From assembly GCA_013824265.1 (NCBI GenBank), contig PNNO01000002.1, positions 1-64,000 on the forward strand: a stretch of DNA of 64,000 nucleotides, read 5' to 3'. This DNA is from a bacterium. Its GTDB lineage: Bacteria > Patescibacteriota > Gracilibacteria > UBA1369 > PNNO01. Every line of letters starts with the position of its first letter. The first letter of the stretch is position 1. The position numbers and the translations under genes were made by a program. Positions 52,787 to 61,562 of this stretch are shown here, piece by piece. The notes beneath the pieces were generated by a model. It worked only from the letters and a program-made list of their open reading frames with translations, did no database searches and was not told where the DNA came from.

Positions 52787-53257
52787 GTGGGTGTAAATAA
52801 AGTGCGAATCGTGGCAACTTTGGCTACACGGGAAAACCAAGCTGAATTGGCAAAGATAGTACAAACAATGTCGAAAACTGCTTTGGAACTTTTTGCTCAG
52901 GAACAGAGAGTACCGGAAATTCCCAGTCCCAGGACTGGAAGAATAACAGTCAGTTTTTCCCTTGATAAAGCCACGGAATTCAAATTGCGAAAATTCAAAA
53001 ATAAGATGGGCGGGGCCATCGAGTGGAATGATGTTATAAAAGTTTTGCTGGAAAAGGCAGAAGCGCAGGGTGGGCCGGTCGTAAAAAAGATTCGCAAAGG
53101 ACGCAAAGTTGCGGCGCAGAAGTGGCTAAGGCACGCGACACAATTGCCCTTGCTTTATTTCTCTTTTATTGTATTATATTCTCCACTGCCGTTTAATTTT
53201 AATCGCTTATGGATAATTGTGAGTCAGGGTCAGAAACCCCATCCGTTGATGAGTTAA
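52787..53257 (+). pseudogene. Remnant of an HNH-endonuclease-family gene (N-terminal part only)
   Basis: The first about 118 residues have the pattern of the N-terminal helical region found in front of HNH domains: RIVATLATRENQAELAKIVQ, PRTGRITVSFSLDK and GGAIEWNDVIKVLLEKA, then a basic KKIRKGRKVAAQKW. This part resembles residues 20-65 of the protein at the window start. No HNH motif follows; the remaining residues (LPLLYFSFIVLYSPL) read through the promoter and the start of the next gene. It therefore looks like a gene that lost its catalytic end. The start may be the GTG at 52787. Confidence 0.5.
53150..53177 (+). promoter_or_regulatory. Putative promoter of the 154-residue protein gene
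   Basis: TTGCTT and TATTAT are 16 bases apart, about 32 bases before the ATG at 53209. It lies inside the tail of the HNH-remnant reading frame, supporting the view that this tail is not coding. Confidence 0.5.
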
Positions 53258-53673
53258 TGCAAAGTCCCGCTATGGTTTTGAGTGAAATTTTGAAGGCGCT
53301 TGAAAGTGGGAATCTTGATAAAGGCTTTGTAGAAAAACATTTGGCGGAAATTTTAAGGGCGGCACGAAATGTAAATGCCTTTACCAACAATGGAGAGAAC
53401 GCTATAGGGCAGGATCTTAAAACCAGGTTGCTTGTGAAATTGGCAACTTCCGACTTGAGCAGGAATAATCTTAAAAAAATACTTGAAAAATTTTGCGCTG
53501 AAAACGGGCTCGATCTTCATCCTAAGGCGGGATGGGTGCTGACTGGCATTGAAACATGTAAATTAAATCCGGATTTGATTTCCGACGACAATAAAATTGC
53601 AATTAAGATAAATAAGGACAATATTTGCGTTTACGAAAAATTGAATAATGGATGGGTGGGGATGGTTTTTTAG
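53209..53673 (+). CDS. Hypothetical protein, 154 residues
   Basis: A soluble protein with an acidic N-terminus, a helical middle (VLSEILKALESGNLDKGFVE; TRLLVKLATSDLSRNNLKKI) and a short beta-like C-terminus (ICVYEKLNNGWVGMVF). There are three scattered cysteines and no known motif. It is followed by the FemAB-like gene after 45 bases. Confidence 0.5.
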   Translation: MDNCESGSETPSVDELMQSPAMVLSEILKALESGNLDKGFVEKHLAEILRAARNVNAFTNNGENAIGQDLKTRLLVKLATSDLSRNNLKKILEKFCAENGLDLHPKAGWVLTGIETCKLNPDLISDDNKIAIKINKDNICVYEKLNNGWVGMVF

Positions 53674-53718
53674 TTTTAATTAAAGTAGAATTGTCGCGTT
53701 AATTAACGGCTTTTCGTT

Positions 53719-54660
53719 TTGAATTGTATAGAACAGACTAAAGACTGGGCAGAGTTTAGAAAAAGCGCAAAGGGCGAGCAGTTTTGGCTTGTGAGTATAG
53801 GCGGTGGTACTGTGGCCGTGCTACAAAAAATGCCGCTGCCAAAGGGGCTTTGTTGGCTTTACTGTAACAGGGGGCCCGTGTCGGGCGTGGATTTGGAAGA
53901 ATATTTGCGCGAATTTGTTGAAGAAGTGCGAAAAATAGCCGTCAAAGAAAACGCCGTATTTTTGCGTATAGAGCCGGCTTATAAAAAAGATGCGCCTGAA
54001 GGCGCTGAATACGAAAAAATCGCCGAGAAACTTAAATTTAGGGCAGCACACGCGTCTCATCAACCGGAATGCACGGTGATTATTGATCTTACCAAGACAG
54101 AGGCCGAAATTCTTGCCAACATGAAACAAAAAGGAAGGTACAATATAAAGCTGGCCGAGAAAAAAGGCGTAACCATAAGGGTGTCAAAAAATGCAGAAGA
54201 TTTTTACAGGATTCTTGAGGAGACAACACAGAGAGATGGCTTTACCCCACATGATAAGAATTTTTACCAGAAGATGCTGGACACTTTGGAGCCTAAGGGA
54301 ATGGCCAAATTGTACATCGCCGAATATGAAGGAAAGATTATTGCAGGTTTGCTGGCGACTTTTTACGGAGAAACAGCCACTTACTATTATGGGGCTTCGT
54401 CAAATGAGTATCGCAATGTTATGGCGCCTTATTTATTGCAGTGGCACGCCATCCGCGAGGCAAAAAAAACTGGATTCGCAAAATACGATTTTCTTGGAAT
54501 TGCACCGGTAGGAGCCAAAAATCATCCGTGGCAGGGAGTTACGGATTTTAAATTAAAGTTCGGCGGGGAAATTACCGAGTACGTAAAAGCCAAAGAACTT
54601 GTATTTAAGCCATTTTGGTATTGGGTGATAAGACTGGCCAAAAAATTTAAGCTTCGTTAA
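53719..54660 (+). CDS. FemAB/FemX-like peptidyltransferase (lipid II interpeptide bridge)
   Basis: Fem enzymes add amino acids from aminoacyl-tRNA to the peptidoglycan stem peptide. The 313-residue protein has the tandem GNAT-like fold signature of the family: the N-terminal QTKDWAEFRKS, an RIEPAYK strand, TKTEAEILANMKQKGRYNIKLAEKKGV (about residues 135-160), and the second half with GKIIAGLLATFYGETATYYYGASS and a final DFLGIAP/FKLKFGGE. No ATG gives the conserved start, so a TTG is chosen. The substrate residue is unknown. It overlaps def by 14 bases at its 3' end. Confidence 0.85.
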   Translation: MNCIEQTKDWAEFRKSAKGEQFWLVSIGGGTVAVLQKMPLPKGLCWLYCNRGPVSGVDLEEYLREFVEEVRKIAVKENAVFLRIEPAYKKDAPEGAEYEKIAEKLKFRAAHASHQPECTVIIDLTKTEAEILANMKQKGRYNIKLAEKKGVTIRVSKNAEDFYRILEETTQRDGFTPHDKNFYQKMLDTLEPKGMAKLYIAEYEGKIIAGLLATFYGETATYYYGASSNEYRNVMAPYLLQWHAIREAKKTGFAKYDFLGIAPVGAKNHPWQGVTDFKLKFGGEITEYVKAKELVFKPFWYWVIRLAKKFKLR

Positions 54661-55108
54661 GCCTATCCACAAACAAAATACCGTCCAAGTGATCAACTTC
54701 GTGCTGAATTACGCGAGCGTTAATGTCGGAAAGCTCAAGGAGTTGTTTATTGCCTTTTAGATCAAGGAATTTGACCCTTATTATACTACTTCTTTCCACC
54801 GGCTCGTACACTCCAGGGATACTTAAACAGCCTTCTTCACAAATAATTTTTTCTTCCGAAAAATACACTATTTCCGGATTAACAAGGGGAATAACCAGCT
54901 CGTGATCGGTATTGTAGTTTAGGATAACAACTATAAGTCTTTTGTTGATGCCGACCTGTGGAGCTGCAAGCCCAAGCCCTTCGGCCTTGTCCATAGTCTC
55001 CATCATATCCTGCGCAAGCTTTTTAACGTATTTATCCACACAATCAAAAGGCGTCGATTTCGCGCGCAAAATTTTATTTCCAGTCCCGGTTTGTATGGTT
55101 AGTTTCAT
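54647..55108 (-). CDS. def: Peptide deformylase
   Basis: Removes the formyl group from nascent proteins. All three metal-site motifs are present in 153 residues: GLAAPQVG (about 46-53), EGCLSIPG (about 92-99) and HEVDHLDGILF (about 135-145). It follows prfB with a 4-base ATGA overlap, so the two are translationally coupled. Confidence 0.96.
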   Translation of the reverse strand: MKLTIQTGTGNKILRAKSTPFDCVDKYVKKLAQDMMETMDKAEGLGLAAPQVGINKRLIVVILNYNTDHELVIPLVNPEIVYFSEEKIICEEGCLSIPGVYEPVERSSIIRVKFLDLKGNKQLLELSDINARVIQHEVDHLDGILFVDRLNEA

Positions 55109-56220
55109 GACAGATCCGCTTTAGGTGCTTTAAACTTCATCTCAAGATATGATCTTATAAAACCTTCTATGTCCCCGTCAAGCACTTCTTCAACTTTAGA
55201 TGTTTCATATTTCGTCCTATGATCCTTAACCATCGTGTAAGGATGCAGTACGTAAGACCTTATTTGGCTACCCCACTTAATTTCCACCCTGCCTCCGCGG
55301 ATGTCTTCAATTTTTTCGGCGGCCTCTTTTATTCTAAGGTCATTAAGCTTCGCGAGCAAAATTTTCATCGCCTGTTCTTTGTTTTGCAACTGACTTCTTT
55401 CATTCTGACACTGAACAACTATATTGGTTGGAATATGCGTTATTCTCACTGCCGAATCGGTTTTATTAACTGATTGTCCACCTGCGGAAGAAGATCTGTA
55501 AGTGTCTATTCTTAAATCATCATGATCTATTTCCGGAGATTCTTCGAGCTTTAATTCCGGCAATACTTCCACCATCGCGAAAGATGTTTCACGTGTATGT
55601 TTTGAGTTAAAAGGCGAAAGTCTTACAAGCCTATGGACTCCGTTTTCCGACTTTAAATAGCCGTAAGCAAGATAACCTTTAATGGTAATCGTGGCACTTT
55701 TCAAGCCCACTTCCTCGCCTTCCGACTTATCCAGAATTTCAGCTTTAAATCCCCTTTCCTCGGCATATCTAAGATACATTCGTAAAAGCATTTCCGCAAA
55801 ATCCATAGCGTCTTTTCCGCCCGTCCCGGCATGTATGGAAAGAATTACGTCATTTTTGTCGTAAGGCCCGCTTAAAAAAGATTTCGTTAAAAGATCCTTC
55901 CATCGGGCATCAAATTTGGCGACCATCTGATGAAGTTCCTGCGCCTCCTTTGGATTTTCCTCGGCATTTGTAATTTCAACAAGCCCAAGAAGTTCGTCGC
56001 AATCTCTCTGTACCGTTTGCCAATCCTCAATTATTTGATTAAGCGCTGCGACCTCCTGCGAAATACTTTGCGCCTTTTCCTGATCATCCCAGAAATTCGG
56101 CTCTGACATAAGCTGTCCAAGCTGAACAACCCTGTGCTTAAGTTCCTCCGGATTTACTGTTTTTAAACCTTTTGCTATCTCTTCTTTAGCTAAATTAAGA
56201 GAATCTTTAAGTTCTTGCAT
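55105..56220 (-). CDS. prfB: Peptide chain release factor 2
   Basis: Recognises UAA and UGA stop codons and triggers peptide release. The 371-residue protein has the GGQ catalytic motif in SSAGGQSVNKTDSAVR (about residue 247) and the RF2-type SPF tripeptide in RLSPFNSKHTRE, rather than the PxT of RF1. The reading frame is continuous from the ATG at 56220: the usual in-frame UGA with programmed +1 frameshift near codon 25 is absent. The gene's presence agrees with TGA being a true stop in this genome. Confidence 0.95.
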   Translation of the reverse strand: MQELKDSLNLAKEEIAKGLKTVNPEELKHRVVQLGQLMSEPNFWDDQEKAQSISQEVAALNQIIEDWQTVQRDCDELLGLVEITNAEENPKEAQELHQMVAKFDARWKDLLTKSFLSGPYDKNDVILSIHAGTGGKDAMDFAEMLLRMYLRYAEERGFKAEILDKSEGEEVGLKSATITIKGYLAYGYLKSENGVHRLVRLSPFNSKHTRETSFAMVEVLPELKLEESPEIDHDDLRIDTYRSSSAGGQSVNKTDSAVRITHIPTNIVVQCQNERSQLQNKEQAMKILLAKLNDLRIKEAAEKIEDIRGGRVEIKWGSQIRSYVLHPYTMVKDHRTKYETSKVEEVLDGDIEGFIRSYLEMKFKAPKADLS

Positions 56221-56249
56221 TTGTTTGTTTTATAAGGCTACGTATGAGT

Positions 56250-56279
56250 ATTATACCATTTAGATTCATTTGCATTCAA
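56250..56279 (-). promoter_or_regulatory. prfB promoter
   Basis: On the minus strand TTGAAT and TATAAT are 18 bases apart with an extended TGGTATAAT, about 30 bases before the prfB ATG. Confidence 0.7.
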
Positions 56280-56326
56280 AGCCTTTATTGGCTATCGTAG
56301 GTTGGGTTCGCTAAGCGCCTCGTTAA

Positions 56327-56339
56327 CTCGCCTCTAATG
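56327..56339 (+). repeat. Start-codon context repeat, copy 2
   Basis: CTCGCCTCTAATG ends in the flippase start codon and is identical to the bases before the polyprenol-kinase-like gene (41072-41084). Upstream are related TCGCTAAGCGCCTCG bases. Confidence 0.5.
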
Positions 56340-57821
56340 ACAGTTGCACGAAAAATATTATCAAACACGGCCGCTCAGATTGTAGGGAAAGGTGCTTCGG
56401 CGGTTTTGAGTCTTATAGGCGTTAAGATTATCACCTATTATCTTGGAGCCGGAAGCTACGGAAACTACAGTTACGTTTATGAATTTTTCGCATTGTTCGC
56501 AATTATAGCGGACTTTGGACTTTTTACGATCGCAGTGAGGGAAATGTCGAATGATGAGGAAAACATTCCCAAGATTCTTGGCAACGTTTTAAGCTTAAGA
56601 GTTATCATCGGACTTATTACTTTTATCGGCATTATCACTGCCGGCTTTTTGGTGCCGTCCCATCAGGGAACTCAAATTCCGTACGCGATAATGATTGCCG
56701 CAACCGCATCTTTGCTCGGCCTTACAAACGGCATTATCACAAGCGTTTTGCAGCAAAAATATAAAATGCAGTACGACGCGATTATCAAAGTAATCGGAAA
56801 AGCGATTCAAATAGGATACATGTTCTTGGTGGCCTTTGTATTTTTTACAGACAATACGCATGCTGGGTTTTATCATCTATTTTGGGCGGGCGTAATTTCA
56901 AGCGCCGCAATGCTTGTTTTGAGCGTAATTTTTGTTAGCAAATACACGGAAATACGCTTTCGCATAGACAAAGATTTAATGAAAAGTCTTCTTAAAAAAG
57001 CGGCCCCTTACGGCCTGGCACTGTTCTTAAGCAACCTTTATTTTAGAATAGACGGAGTACTTATTTACAACATTAAAGGTGCAACAGAAGTTGGATTATA
57101 CTCCGTCGCGATACGAATAAGAGAGGCTTTGGCCCTTCTTCCCCTGTTCTTTATGAACGCCGTTTTACCTACACTCACAAAATTCATAAAAGACAAAAAT
57201 GAAAGCTACAAAAAAGTTCTTCAGTATACATTCGACTTCCAATTTATGATGAGCGTGCCTTTTCTTATAGGCGGATTTTTGCTGGCAATACCGGTTATTT
57301 ACCTTGTAAGTACGCCCGAATATGTGAGTAGATTCGCCGAGGGAATTTACGGATCTGACGTTGCTTTGCAGATAATTTTGTTCTCGTTTGTAATCGGCTC
57401 AATTAACATAATTTTCAATTACACGCTTATAGCAATTGGAAAACAGTCGCAACTTTTGTGGATAAACGGATCGTGCGCAATATTCAATTTGATTGCAAAT
57501 TTGATTTTCATACCAATGTACGGCTTTAGAGGCGCGGCGGTTGCAACGGTGGCTTCCGAATTTATTGTCCTATGCCTTGTTTTCTTTACGGTAAAAAGAT
57601 ACTTACCTTTTAAAATTTCCTTCAACAGAACAGCCAGAACATTTGTTTCAGCCTTGCTTATGGGCCTTGCGGTATGGGCGGTTGAAAGACCTATACAAAA
57701 CGCCATGGGTAGCTACGGTACTCTTATAGTTATTATGATAGGCGGCGCGGTTTACATCGCTTCGCTTTTTGCAACCAAGGCCATTACCAAAGATTTGATT
57801 AAGATGGTGGTGAGGAGGTAG
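56337..57821 (+). CDS. Oligosaccharide flippase (Wzx/MOP family)
   Basis: A 494-residue membrane protein with about 14 predicted helices across the whole length and the family-typical beginning (RKILSNTAAQIVGKGASAVLSLIGVKIITYYLGAGSYGNYSY, as short segments). MOP-family flippases move lipid-linked oligosaccharides or peptidoglycan precursors across the membrane. Whether it handles surface glycan or wall precursors is unknown; the two glycosyltransferases in the window are candidates for the same pathway. It is monocistronic. Confidence 0.88.
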   Translation: MTVARKILSNTAAQIVGKGASAVLSLIGVKIITYYLGAGSYGNYSYVYEFFALFAIIADFGLFTIAVREMSNDEENIPKILGNVLSLRVIIGLITFIGIITAGFLVPSHQGTQIPYAIMIAATASLLGLTNGIITSVLQQKYKMQYDAIIKVIGKAIQIGYMFLVAFVFFTDNTHAGFYHLFWAGVISSAAMLVLSVIFVSKYTEIRFRIDKDLMKSLLKKAAPYGLALFLSNLYFRIDGVLIYNIKGATEVGLYSVAIRIREALALLPLFFMNAVLPTLTKFIKDKNESYKKVLQYTFDFQFMMSVPFLIGGFLLAIPVIYLVSTPEYVSRFAEGIYGSDVALQIILFSFVIGSINIIFNYTLIAIGKQSQLLWINGSCAIFNLIANLIFIPMYGFRGAAVATVASEFIVLCLVFFTVKRYLPFKISFNRTARTFVSALLMGLAVWAVERPIQNAMGSYGTLIVIMIGGAVYIASLFATKAITKDLIKMVVRR

Positions 57822-57825
57822 CGAG

Positions 57826-58749
57826 CTATTTATGAAACTTCTCATGGACCTCTCTTAAGCGCTTGTTTGTAACGTGCGTGTAGATTTGAGTAGTCGTGAT
57901 TGAGGAGTGGCCAAGCATGTCCTGGACACTGCGGATATCCGCGCCATTCACCAATAATTCCGTAGCGAAAGAATGGCGCAAAACATGTGGCGTGACCTTT
58001 TTTATTATTCCTGCCTTGCGAGCAATGGTCCGCACAATGTACTCAACGGAGACACGCGTGAGACGTTTTTTTTCGCCTAGCGTTATGTCGTCGCCTTTTC
58101 TGCCACGTCCGTGATTTATGAAAAGTGGCTCAAAATTGTCTTCTCGAGCCTTTAAATAGGCTTCTATATGCCCGGCGGCCCTTTCCGACAAAAAGACTAT
58201 TCGTGGTTTTTTCCCTTTTCCGCGAACCATAAATTCCTTTCTTTTAAGATCAACTTGCGACCTGTTTAAACTTACAAGTTCGCTTACACGAAGTCCGGTG
58301 GAATACAAAGTTTCTAAAATCGCGCGGTTTCTTAAAGTAGTAATCCCCTCCCCGGAAATCTCTTTAAAAAGCCGTTCCAGCTCATCCCGACTTAAGTACT
58401 CAACCGTTCTTTCCGGGATTTTTTGCAAATCTATTTTTTCCGGCGGAAGAGTTTGAATGTCATTTTTTATTAAATATTTAAAAAACGCGCGAAGGGCGAT
58501 AACGTGATAGTTCTGGGTTTTTACGCCCAAAGTTCTGCCCCTTTCATCACTATATCTGTTAAGAAAAAGACGGTATTTATGAATGTCTTCCAGCGTGATT
58601 CCGGCGGGATTTTTGTCGCCGTACCACGTTAAAAAACGATTCAAATAATGCTGATAATTTTCGATTGTCTTTAAAGATTGGTTGCGTCCAACCTCAGCGT
58701 GCTCAAGAAATTTTCGTATGTAATCCGACAATTTTTTTTGTGTAGTCAT
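57826..58749 (-). CDS. Tyrosine recombinase of the XerC/XerD type
   Basis: Site-specific recombinase that resolves chromosome dimers at dif. The 307-residue protein has the N-terminal SAM-like core-binding domain (YIRKFLEHAEVGRNQSLKTIENYQHYLNRF as short motifs) and the catalytic residues in order: Arg in TGLRVSELVSL (about residue 155), Lys in the KGKKPR loop, HVLRHSFATELL (His and Arg), GHSS and the tyrosine in IYTHV near the C-terminus. It is a chromosomal housekeeping recombinase by length and motifs, but an integrase of a mobile element cannot be excluded. It is convergent with the flippase gene. Confidence 0.9.
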   Translation of the reverse strand: MTTQKKLSDYIRKFLEHAEVGRNQSLKTIENYQHYLNRFLTWYGDKNPAGITLEDIHKYRLFLNRYSDERGRTLGVKTQNYHVIALRAFFKYLIKNDIQTLPPEKIDLQKIPERTVEYLSRDELERLFKEISGEGITTLRNRAILETLYSTGLRVSELVSLNRSQVDLKRKEFMVRGKGKKPRIVFLSERAAGHIEAYLKAREDNFEPLFINHGRGRKGDDITLGEKKRLTRVSVEYIVRTIARKAGIIKKVTPHVLRHSFATELLVNGADIRSVQDMLGHSSITTTQIYTHVTNKRLREVHEKFHK

Positions 58750-58799
58750 ACTTAAAATTTAGTCCGATTTATTATTTTGCACAACGCAAAAAAGTTCGT

Positions 58800-58853
58800 T
58801 TGATTTTAATAAGATTTGTGCAATAATTCCTTACCCTACACTATATATTGTAT
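58800..58853 (+). promoter_or_regulatory. Promoter and NrdR box of the dgt-nrdR operon
   Basis: TTGATT (58800-58805) and AATAAT (58822-58827) form a promoter, and ACACTATATATTGTAT (58838-58853) matches the NrdR consensus acaCwAtATaTwGtgt at 15 of 16 positions, two bases before the dgt ATG. A partial half-site (TTTGTG) lies 32 bases upstream at the expected position of a second box, inside the promoter spacer. Confidence 0.75.
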
Positions 58854-58855
58854 CT

Positions 58856-59986
58856 ATGCTTAGAAACAGAAGGGACCTTGAACAACTTGAAGCTGACAAA
58901 TTGGCTCCCTACGCGATAAAAAGCGCAGACAGCGCAGGTAGACTAAAGCAAGAAGAAGATGATAACTCCAACAGGTTGGCTTTTCAGCGTGATGTGGACA
59001 AAATTATCTGGTCAAAATCGTTTAGAAGACTTGGAGGGAAGACTCAGGTGAAAGAGGAAAGTGACAGAGATGATCACGACAGAACAAGAATGCCGCACGA
59101 GCTTGAGGTTGTATTTATCGCACAAAGCATAGCGCGCAGACTTGGCTTAAACGAAGACTTAACAACTGCGATAGCGCTTGGACACGACATTGGACATCCT
59201 CCTTTTGGTCATGCCGGAGAGCAGGAATTGGACAGGATAATGAAAGAAAAAGGGCACAAAGAAGGCTTTGAGCATAATCGCCACAGCCTATATACCGTTG
59301 ATGAAATTGAAAAATTAAATCTTACACTGGAAGTTCGCTCGGGTTTGGATAAGCATAAAAGCACTTACGATCAAGCCGGCTCAAAACTTACAGCTCCTCA
59401 TCTTGAAGCTCAGGTTGTTAACCGCGCGGATGAAATCGCTTATACCGGACATGATATTGACGATGGCTTAAGGTCGGAAATAATCAGTATGGAAAAAATT
59501 AAAGAAACCGAGCTTTGGAAGATAGCGACCGACAATGTCACAAAAAAATATCCATCAATAAAAGAAGATGATCCGGCCTATATTCAACGATGCGTTGGAG
59601 AAATAATCGGCCATCTGGTTGAAGACATATGCGTAAATACCGATAAAGCTTTGGGTCAAAACGATATAGAAACCGTCGAAGATGTTAAAAACTTCAACAA
59701 AGAACTTGTTCGATTTGGAGATAAAGTTAAAAGCCACTTGGACGAGATGAGTAAATTTTTGCGCGATAATTTTTATCAGAACGAAGCTATAAAAAAATCA
59801 AATGAGCATGGTCAAAAAATAATCCGCGATTTATTTGAAACTTACTATAATGATCCGACCACTCTTCCTGACGAACATGGGAGATTGATTAAAAATGGTA
59901 AAGACAAAGCAATAGTCGTAAAAGATTATGTCGCCGGAATGACGGATAAATTCGCCAAAGAAGAATGGGCTCGTCTTAAAAAATGA
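58856..59986 (+). CDS. dgt: Deoxyguanosinetriphosphate triphosphohydrolase (dNTPase)
   Basis: Splits dGTP (or dNTPs) to deoxynucleoside and triphosphate, lowering dNTP pools. The 376-residue protein has the HD-domain metal motifs in RMPHELEVVFIAQ (about residues 80-92) and LGHDIGHPPFGHAGEQEL (about 118-135), plus an FEHNRHSLYTV segment and a later HDIDDGL. It is the first gene of an operon with nrdR, 4 bases downstream. A NrdR box lies just before its start, linking dNTP breakdown to the same regulator as dNTP synthesis. Confidence 0.92.
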   Translation: MLRNRRDLEQLEADKLAPYAIKSADSAGRLKQEEDDNSNRLAFQRDVDKIIWSKSFRRLGGKTQVKEESDRDDHDRTRMPHELEVVFIAQSIARRLGLNEDLTTAIALGHDIGHPPFGHAGEQELDRIMKEKGHKEGFEHNRHSLYTVDEIEKLNLTLEVRSGLDKHKSTYDQAGSKLTAPHLEAQVVNRADEIAYTGHDIDDGLRSEIISMEKIKETELWKIATDNVTKKYPSIKEDDPAYIQRCVGEIIGHLVEDICVNTDKALGQNDIETVEDVKNFNKELVRFGDKVKSHLDEMSKFLRDNFYQNEAIKKSNEHGQKIIRDLFETYYNDPTTLPDEHGRLIKNGKDKAIVVKDYVAGMTDKFAKEEWARLKK

Positions 59987-59990
59987 AAAT

Positions 59991-60437
59991 ATGCAATGTC
60001 CAAAGTGTAAGAAAAAAACAACCCGCGTGCTTGATTCCCGCGAAACGGAAGAGGGAAGAGCCGTAAGAAGACGTCGCGAATGTGAGCAGTGCTCATACAG
60101 ATTCACTACTTTTGAAAAAGTCGAAAAAAATAATCTTATAGTGATTAAAAAAAATGATTCAAGAGAGCCTTATTTTAGAGACAAAGTTGAAAAAGGAATT
60201 TGGAGGGCATGTGGGAAAAGACCTGTTACTCAGGCACAAATAGACGAGATTATCCAGTCTCTTGAAGAAAAATGGCAAAGCTTGGGCAAAGAAATTTCAA
60301 GTGAAGTTATAGGCGAAGGAATAATGGACGAACTTAAAAAGCTCGATGAAGTTGCTTACATAAGGTTCGCGTCGGTTTACAGACACTTCAAAGATATTGA
60401 ATCTTTCCAGAAAGAATTGGAAAAGCTTATTGAATGA
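59991..60437 (+). CDS. nrdR: Transcriptional repressor NrdR
   Basis: ATP/dATP-sensing repressor of ribonucleotide-reductase genes. The 148-residue protein has the N-terminal zinc ribbon with CPKC and CEQC pairs (residues 3-6 and 35-38), the RAVRRRRECEQC stretch and an ATP-cone domain (IVIKKNDSREPYFRDKVEKGI onward). Length and order match the family. No nrd genes are in the window. Its own operon carries the NrdR box, so it is probably autoregulated. Confidence 0.96.
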   Translation: MQCPKCKKKTTRVLDSRETEEGRAVRRRRECEQCSYRFTTFEKVEKNNLIVIKKNDSREPYFRDKVEKGIWRACGKRPVTQAQIDEIIQSLEEKWQSLGKEISSEVIGEGIMDELKKLDEVAYIRFASVYRHFKDIESFQKELEKLIE

Positions 60438-60466
60438 TTGAAAAAACATGCAAAGTATAGTAAAAT
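60438..60466 (+). promoter_or_regulatory. Promoter of the L,D-transpeptidase gene with a dyad over the -10
   Basis: TTGAAA and TAAAAT are 17 bases apart directly after the nrdR stop codon. A perfect-arm dyad, AGTATA-N6-TATACT (60454-60471), overlaps the -10 and could be an operator. Confidence 0.55.
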
Positions 60467-60511
60467 ATACTAATAGCCTTTTGTCAAACCCCTTATCTCT
60501 AAACAAATTAT

Positions 60512-61489
60512 ATGAAAAAATTTGCAAAATATTGCATGGCCACTGCAGGCCTTTTCCTTTTGTTCACAAGTAGTGTTAACGCCCAAAGCTATGCAACCAC
60601 TCAACCTGATTATTGCACTGCGCAGCTTGCGGCAAACGTAAAACCGTCTTACGATTTTGAATTTCTTGGTACCAAAAAAAATCTTAGCTTTGAAAAAGAA
60701 GAGCTCGCGGAAGTGACAATCTACATTAAAAACACAGGTACGATTCCAATGTTTTCGGATGAAAGCGGATGCACACTTAGACCAACCGCTCGCCTTGGAA
60801 CAGCAAGAGATAGAGATCGCGACAGTGCGATTTTTGTTAATAAAGACGGATGGCAATCGCCAAACAGATTAAGAATGGATCAAAAAGTATTGAACCCCGG
60901 AGAAAAAGGATCATTTACTTTTACGGCTAAAATGCCAAGCGAAGAAGGCATTTATAAAGAATATTTCGACCTTGTCCTCGAAGGCAAACAATGGATGAAC
61001 AAGGAGTTCGCCGTAAGCTTTGACGTCGGCGAATATATAGCCGAGAATAGAGATTATTTACAGTACGTAGACAAATCCGGACGGATTACAAAAGATGATT
61101 TAAACGGAGAGAAATCAATTGAAATAGTTATAGCGACGCAAAAAATGTACCTTAAAGTTGGAAGTATTGTTATTAGAGAATTCCCTGTAAGCACCGGGAC
61201 TTACAAAACCCCAACTCCATACGGAGAAACAAAGATTTTAAACAAACAGGAAGTTAGAGTTTCAGGAGCTTGGCCACATTATATAATGCCAAAATGGATG
61301 GGATTTAGGGCAGGAGGATACGGAATCCATGCACTTCCAAGTATTCGATATGACAACGGATACTACTGGAGAGAAGCATTGAGCCATATAGGCACAAGAA
61401 GAAGCCACGGATGCATAAGGTTACTTCCAAAAGATGCTGAATTTGCCTATGGTTTCGGAGAGATAGGGACCAAAGTGACAGTGCGCTAG
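60512..61489 (+). CDS. Secreted L,D-transpeptidase (YkuD family)
   Basis: The 325-residue protein has a signal peptide (MKKFAKYCMATAGLFLLFTS, cleavage near VNAQS) and a C-terminal YkuD domain with the catalytic SHGCIRL motif (about residues 302-308, Cys nucleophile) preceded by the YGIHALPS histidine. The middle part (about 50-170) is beta-rich and could be an Ig-like or targeting domain, with two cysteines. Such enzymes make 3-3 cross-links in peptidoglycan or attach proteins to it, outside the membrane. It has its own promoter after nrdR. Confidence 0.92.
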   Translation: MKKFAKYCMATAGLFLLFTSSVNAQSYATTQPDYCTAQLAANVKPSYDFEFLGTKKNLSFEKEELAEVTIYIKNTGTIPMFSDESGCTLRPTARLGTARDRDRDSAIFVNKDGWQSPNRLRMDQKVLNPGEKGSFTFTAKMPSEEGIYKEYFDLVLEGKQWMNKEFAVSFDVGEYIAENRDYLQYVDKSGRITKDDLNGEKSIEIVIATQKMYLKVGSIVIREFPVSTGTYKTPTPYGETKILNKQEVRVSGAWPHYIMPKWMGFRAGGYGIHALPSIRYDNGYYWREALSHIGTRRSHGCIRLLPKDAEFAYGFGEIGTKVTVR

Positions 61490-61504
61490 GTGCGCGACGA
61501 GTGA

Positions 61505-61532
61505 TTGACAAAAAATTAGATTAGTATAAAAT
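61505..61532 (+). promoter_or_regulatory. Promoter of the 102-residue protein gene
   Basis: TTGACA and TAAAAT are 16 bases apart, about 30 bases before the ATG. Confidence 0.65.
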
Positions 61533-61562
61533 GGGCTACCGATCGAAATTTAACATTATTTT

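Noticed and set aside
57826-58749. The Xer recombinase as the integrase of the tRNA-Asp islet
   Set aside because: It lies 15 kb away with no matching repeat next to it, and it has the length and motifs of a housekeeping XerC/XerD.
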